This document shows positions 63,001-64,000 of a DNA stretch of 64,000 bases, piece by piece. This DNA is from Methylobacterium hispanicum (GTDB lineage: Bacteria; Pseudomonadota; Alphaproteobacteria; Rhizobiales; Beijerinckiaceae). Made by a program: the position numbers and the translations under genes. Within the stretch, counting starts at the first letter, position 1; every line of letters starts with the position of its first letter. The notes beneath the pieces are model-generated. The model had not been told where the DNA came from. It did no database searches and saw nothing but the letters and a program-made list of their open reading frames with translations. The DNA is taken from contig NZ_BPQO01000011.1 in NCBI RefSeq assembly GCF_022179285.1, positions 62,001-126,000 of the forward strand, written 5' to 3'.

Positions 63001-63993
63001 TTCGATCAGCACCCGCTCAAGATGCTCCGGCCGCGGATGGCGAAGGCCGACATGGAGAGCCCCGACGTCCGGGTCGGCACCCGCGGCTCGATCTACGAGG
63101 TCATGACGGCGCGGCGCGAGAGCGAGACGCGCGCGGTGGTCGTCGCGATGATCGAGAACGTGCGCAAGACGACGACGGAACGCGGGCCGCGCCTCGACGT
63201 CGAGGCCTCCGACACCGGGGGCAACTACCGCGTCTTCATCTACCCCAACCGGCGCGGCCAGACCCGGTCCCTGGACGAGATGCACGCGATCCTGGACGCG
63301 GCCCGGGGATCGCGCCAGCCCGCGGCGATCCTCGGGCGCATGGTCTGGCAGGCCGACGACCCGCGCCTCCACGTGGACGACGTGCAGCCCGCCAAGGACT
63401 TCCTCGCCCCGTACGCCACCGACGTGCGCATCGATCTCGACCCGCGGCGCATCCGGCTCGGCATGGCCGAGATGGGCGAGCTGCGGGCCCTGCAGCAGAC
63501 CGCGTCCGAGGCCCGCGCCCGCCTCGAGCGGGCCGATGCCGGAAGCCAGGAAGCGCAGATCCGGGCCCGGGACGTGGCGGACGCCGAGGCCGCCGTGGAG
63601 ACGCGTCGGCGCTCGCTCCTGGACGTGGCCGAGAACGCCCGCTTCGACCAGATCCTCGGGCTCGTCGAGCAGATGAAGCTGCCGCCCCATGCGCGGGAGG
63701 GCGTGCGCATCGACCTGTTCTGGATCCAGAACGGCCAGAAGCAGAAGCTCGCCCTCGACGGGCGCTTCGCGCTCACCACGGCCCGCAGGAAGGATCTCGA
63801 GGCCGTCGACATCGTCGAGCAGGTCCGGGAGTATCTGCGGGAGGACGTGAAGACCCAGGCGCCCGCCGGTGCCGCGACGCGGCGTCAAGCCGTGTCGCTC
63901 GCCCCCGCCGCCGTCCAGGCGGCCCGGCCCCGCGCGCGCACGCCGTCGGCTCCGCCGCCGCGGGTCGCCGTCTCCGCCCCCGTGATGCGATGA
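60040..63993 (+). CDS. DNA polymerase III alpha subunit (DnaE) paralogue
   Basis: The 1317-residue protein (ATG 60040) has a PHP domain (VHLNVLSDFSFSHGT, ALALTDDMNMFGVYKF) whose metal ligands are only partly kept. The polymerase core has GRGSGAGSLVAYAL, MPDFDIDFCIQGRAS (two catalytic Asp, near 422), FDFLGLETLSIL (third Asp), NALYRPGPMEMIP and GFNKSHSAAYALIAYHTGWL. An OB-like region and a low-complexity Ala/Pro/Arg tail follow. It is about 150 residues longer than E. coli DnaE. Placement beside DnaQ, helicase and RusA in accessory DNA suggests a second copy used by the element; the housekeeping dnaE should be elsewhere. Confidence 0.9.
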   Translation: MTDRPFVHLNVLSDFSFSHGTRGVSGVKELVARAAALGQPALALTDDMNMFGVYKFSSAAAEKGVQPIVGTKIRVRAGATNVFGTMQLLAQSETGYVNLCRLLKVALFPDAEGRISAHKDRSYVQLGHLLDAEYSQDVICLSGGKDGFMSRIWDAARQNAPGAADWLSWVEDPGGLAAIFGDRFFVEICRNGVETDEDLAREAWLIDTAYRQGRPVVATSQVLYAGEERHDALEILSAVARKETGSITVGPGTLRARVEARYHMRSDAEMRALFADLPTACDNALEVARCTAFKVAKRKPRLPRFDAAGRSEEDELVHQARTGLEERFAELGTGEEARQEYRDRLEFELDVIVKMKFPGYFLIVSDFIKWALAHDVPVGPGRGSGAGSLVAYALRITNLDPLRFGLLFERFLNPDRVSMPDFDIDFCIQGRASVVQYVRERYGSDLVSQIASFGEIKSKTAIKDAGRVLTHERDGGYGFNETDGMTKLVPMVQGNPYPLKRAYDEIHDLRQFVDASEKTRVLFDNARKIEGLLRQRGVHAAGILIGDVPLEQLLPVTWNATDGMPLAQFDLKGAEDVGLVKFDFLGLETLSILKLARQYVKASRGVELDFDKIPLDDAGVYEIFARGMTNAIFQFESGGMKRALREMKPTRIEDLIAANALYRPGPMEMIPVYNDCKNGRQEPDYPEPREKTKPILEETFGIMVYQEQVMAVARAVAGLTLGEADLLRRAMGKKIKAEMDAQKAGFVKGALANGTSARTAEELFDKIAKFAEYGFNKSHSAAYALIAYHTGWLKKHYPHEFYAAALSFGATKTDAAAEMSLVKEDLDAFGIPLLPPDVNRSVGRFAPERSEQGAAIRFGLVGIKGLSGGIDAMVAEREANGPFRTVADFGRRTVGLFNRSQIENLAAVGAFAGLPIVAGGPPESNRAKAAAAAQFFAKGAKREAKSTDQFGLFAAEETAREELPAEMHATAEWPDIPDREYRAVGFYFDQHPLKMLRPRMAKADMESPDVRVGTRGSIYEVMTARRESETRAVVVAMIENVRKTTTERGPRLDVEASDTGGNYRVFIYPNRRGQTRSLDEMHAILDAARGSRQPAAILGRMVWQADDPRLHVDDVQPAKDFLAPYATDVRIDLDPRRIRLGMAEMGELRALQQTASEARARLERADAGSQEAQIRARDVADAEAAVETRRRSLLDVAENARFDQILGLVEQMKLPPHAREGVRIDLFWIQNGQKQKLALDGRFALTTARRKDLEAVDIVEQVREYLREDVKTQAPAGAATRRQAVSLAPAAVQAARPRARTPSAPPPRVAVSAPVMR

Positions 63994-64000
63994 CGCTCAG

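Noticed and set aside
59926..63888. A 1320-residue open frame on the minus strand
   Set aside because: It lies exactly opposite dnaE and its translation is low-complexity (Arg, Asp, Val, Leu runs) without motifs; such mirror frames are usual in GC-rich genes.
1..64000. CRISPR arrays
   Set aside because: No array of regularly spaced identical repeats was seen by eye, and no Cas protein is encoded.

Overview
The window is GC-rich alphaproteobacterial DNA. Protein style (CtrA and MucR homologues, a SWIB-domain protein, a DUF6634-like protein, LuxI/LuxR) suggests Methylobacterium/Methylorubrum or a close relative; this is inferred from family resemblance and was not tested by search. Coding density is high in most of the window, but several stretches look like decayed accessory DNA.

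Region A (1-2646) looks like core chromosome: the 5' part of an FAD-linked oxidase gene (minus strand), a fumarylacetoacetate-hydrolase family gene, a NUDIX hydrolase and a tRNA-Gly(GCC) with encoded CCA. Everything to the right looks accessory, and the tRNA is a plausible integration point.

Region B (about 2.65-26.97 kb) is an island rich in defence-type genes. It starts with about 1.1 kb without recognisable genes. Next comes a tightly overlapping operon behind a perfect palindrome: an acyl-carrier-like protein, an XRE regulator, an ImmA/IrrE metallopeptidase fused to a chagasin-like cysteine-protease-inhibitor domain, a papain-like C1 protease, and a thymidylate-synthase-like protein. Convergent to it are a uracil-DNA-glycosylase-like gene and a MazG-like gene. 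Then come an XRE regulator with a candidate operator, a metallophosphoesterase, an IS1111-type IS110 element, a Gabija system (GajA OLD nuclease, GajB UvrD helicase) preceded by a PD-(D/E)XK protein, a truncated TetR gene, a cassette with a soluble FtsH-like AAA+ protease, a GIY-YIG/DUF4357 protein, an excisionase-like protein, and two overlapping tyrosine recombinases of which the second has lost catalytic residues. The island ends at a fragment of a HerA/VirB4-like ATPase that has lost its 5' part.

Region C (about 28-64 kb) is a different, more ordered accessory backbone, probably an integrated element or megaplasmid-like segment. It carries a methyltransferase, LuxI/LuxR quorum sensing, a CtrA paralogue, a SWIB protein, a DUF4031 protein, an operon encoding a coiled-coil protein, a Rad50-like ATPase whose two ATPase lobes are in swapped order, and an Mre11/SbcD-like nuclease. 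It also has an HD-GYP protein, an EF-hand protein, a MucR-like protein without its zinc ligands, DnaQ, RusA, an L,D-transpeptidase, a UvrD-type helicase and a DnaE paralogue, among many small unknown genes. The motif GAAGGAA(C/T) recurs between and in front of genes here.

The most interesting parts are the ImmA-chagasin/C1-protease operon (3.75-6.97 kb), the swapped-lobe Rad50/Mre11 operon (44.7-48.1 kb), the soluble FtsH cassette (18.5-21.9 kb), the tandem recombinases beside the broken HerA gene (23.5-27.9 kb), and the GAAGGAAC motif family.
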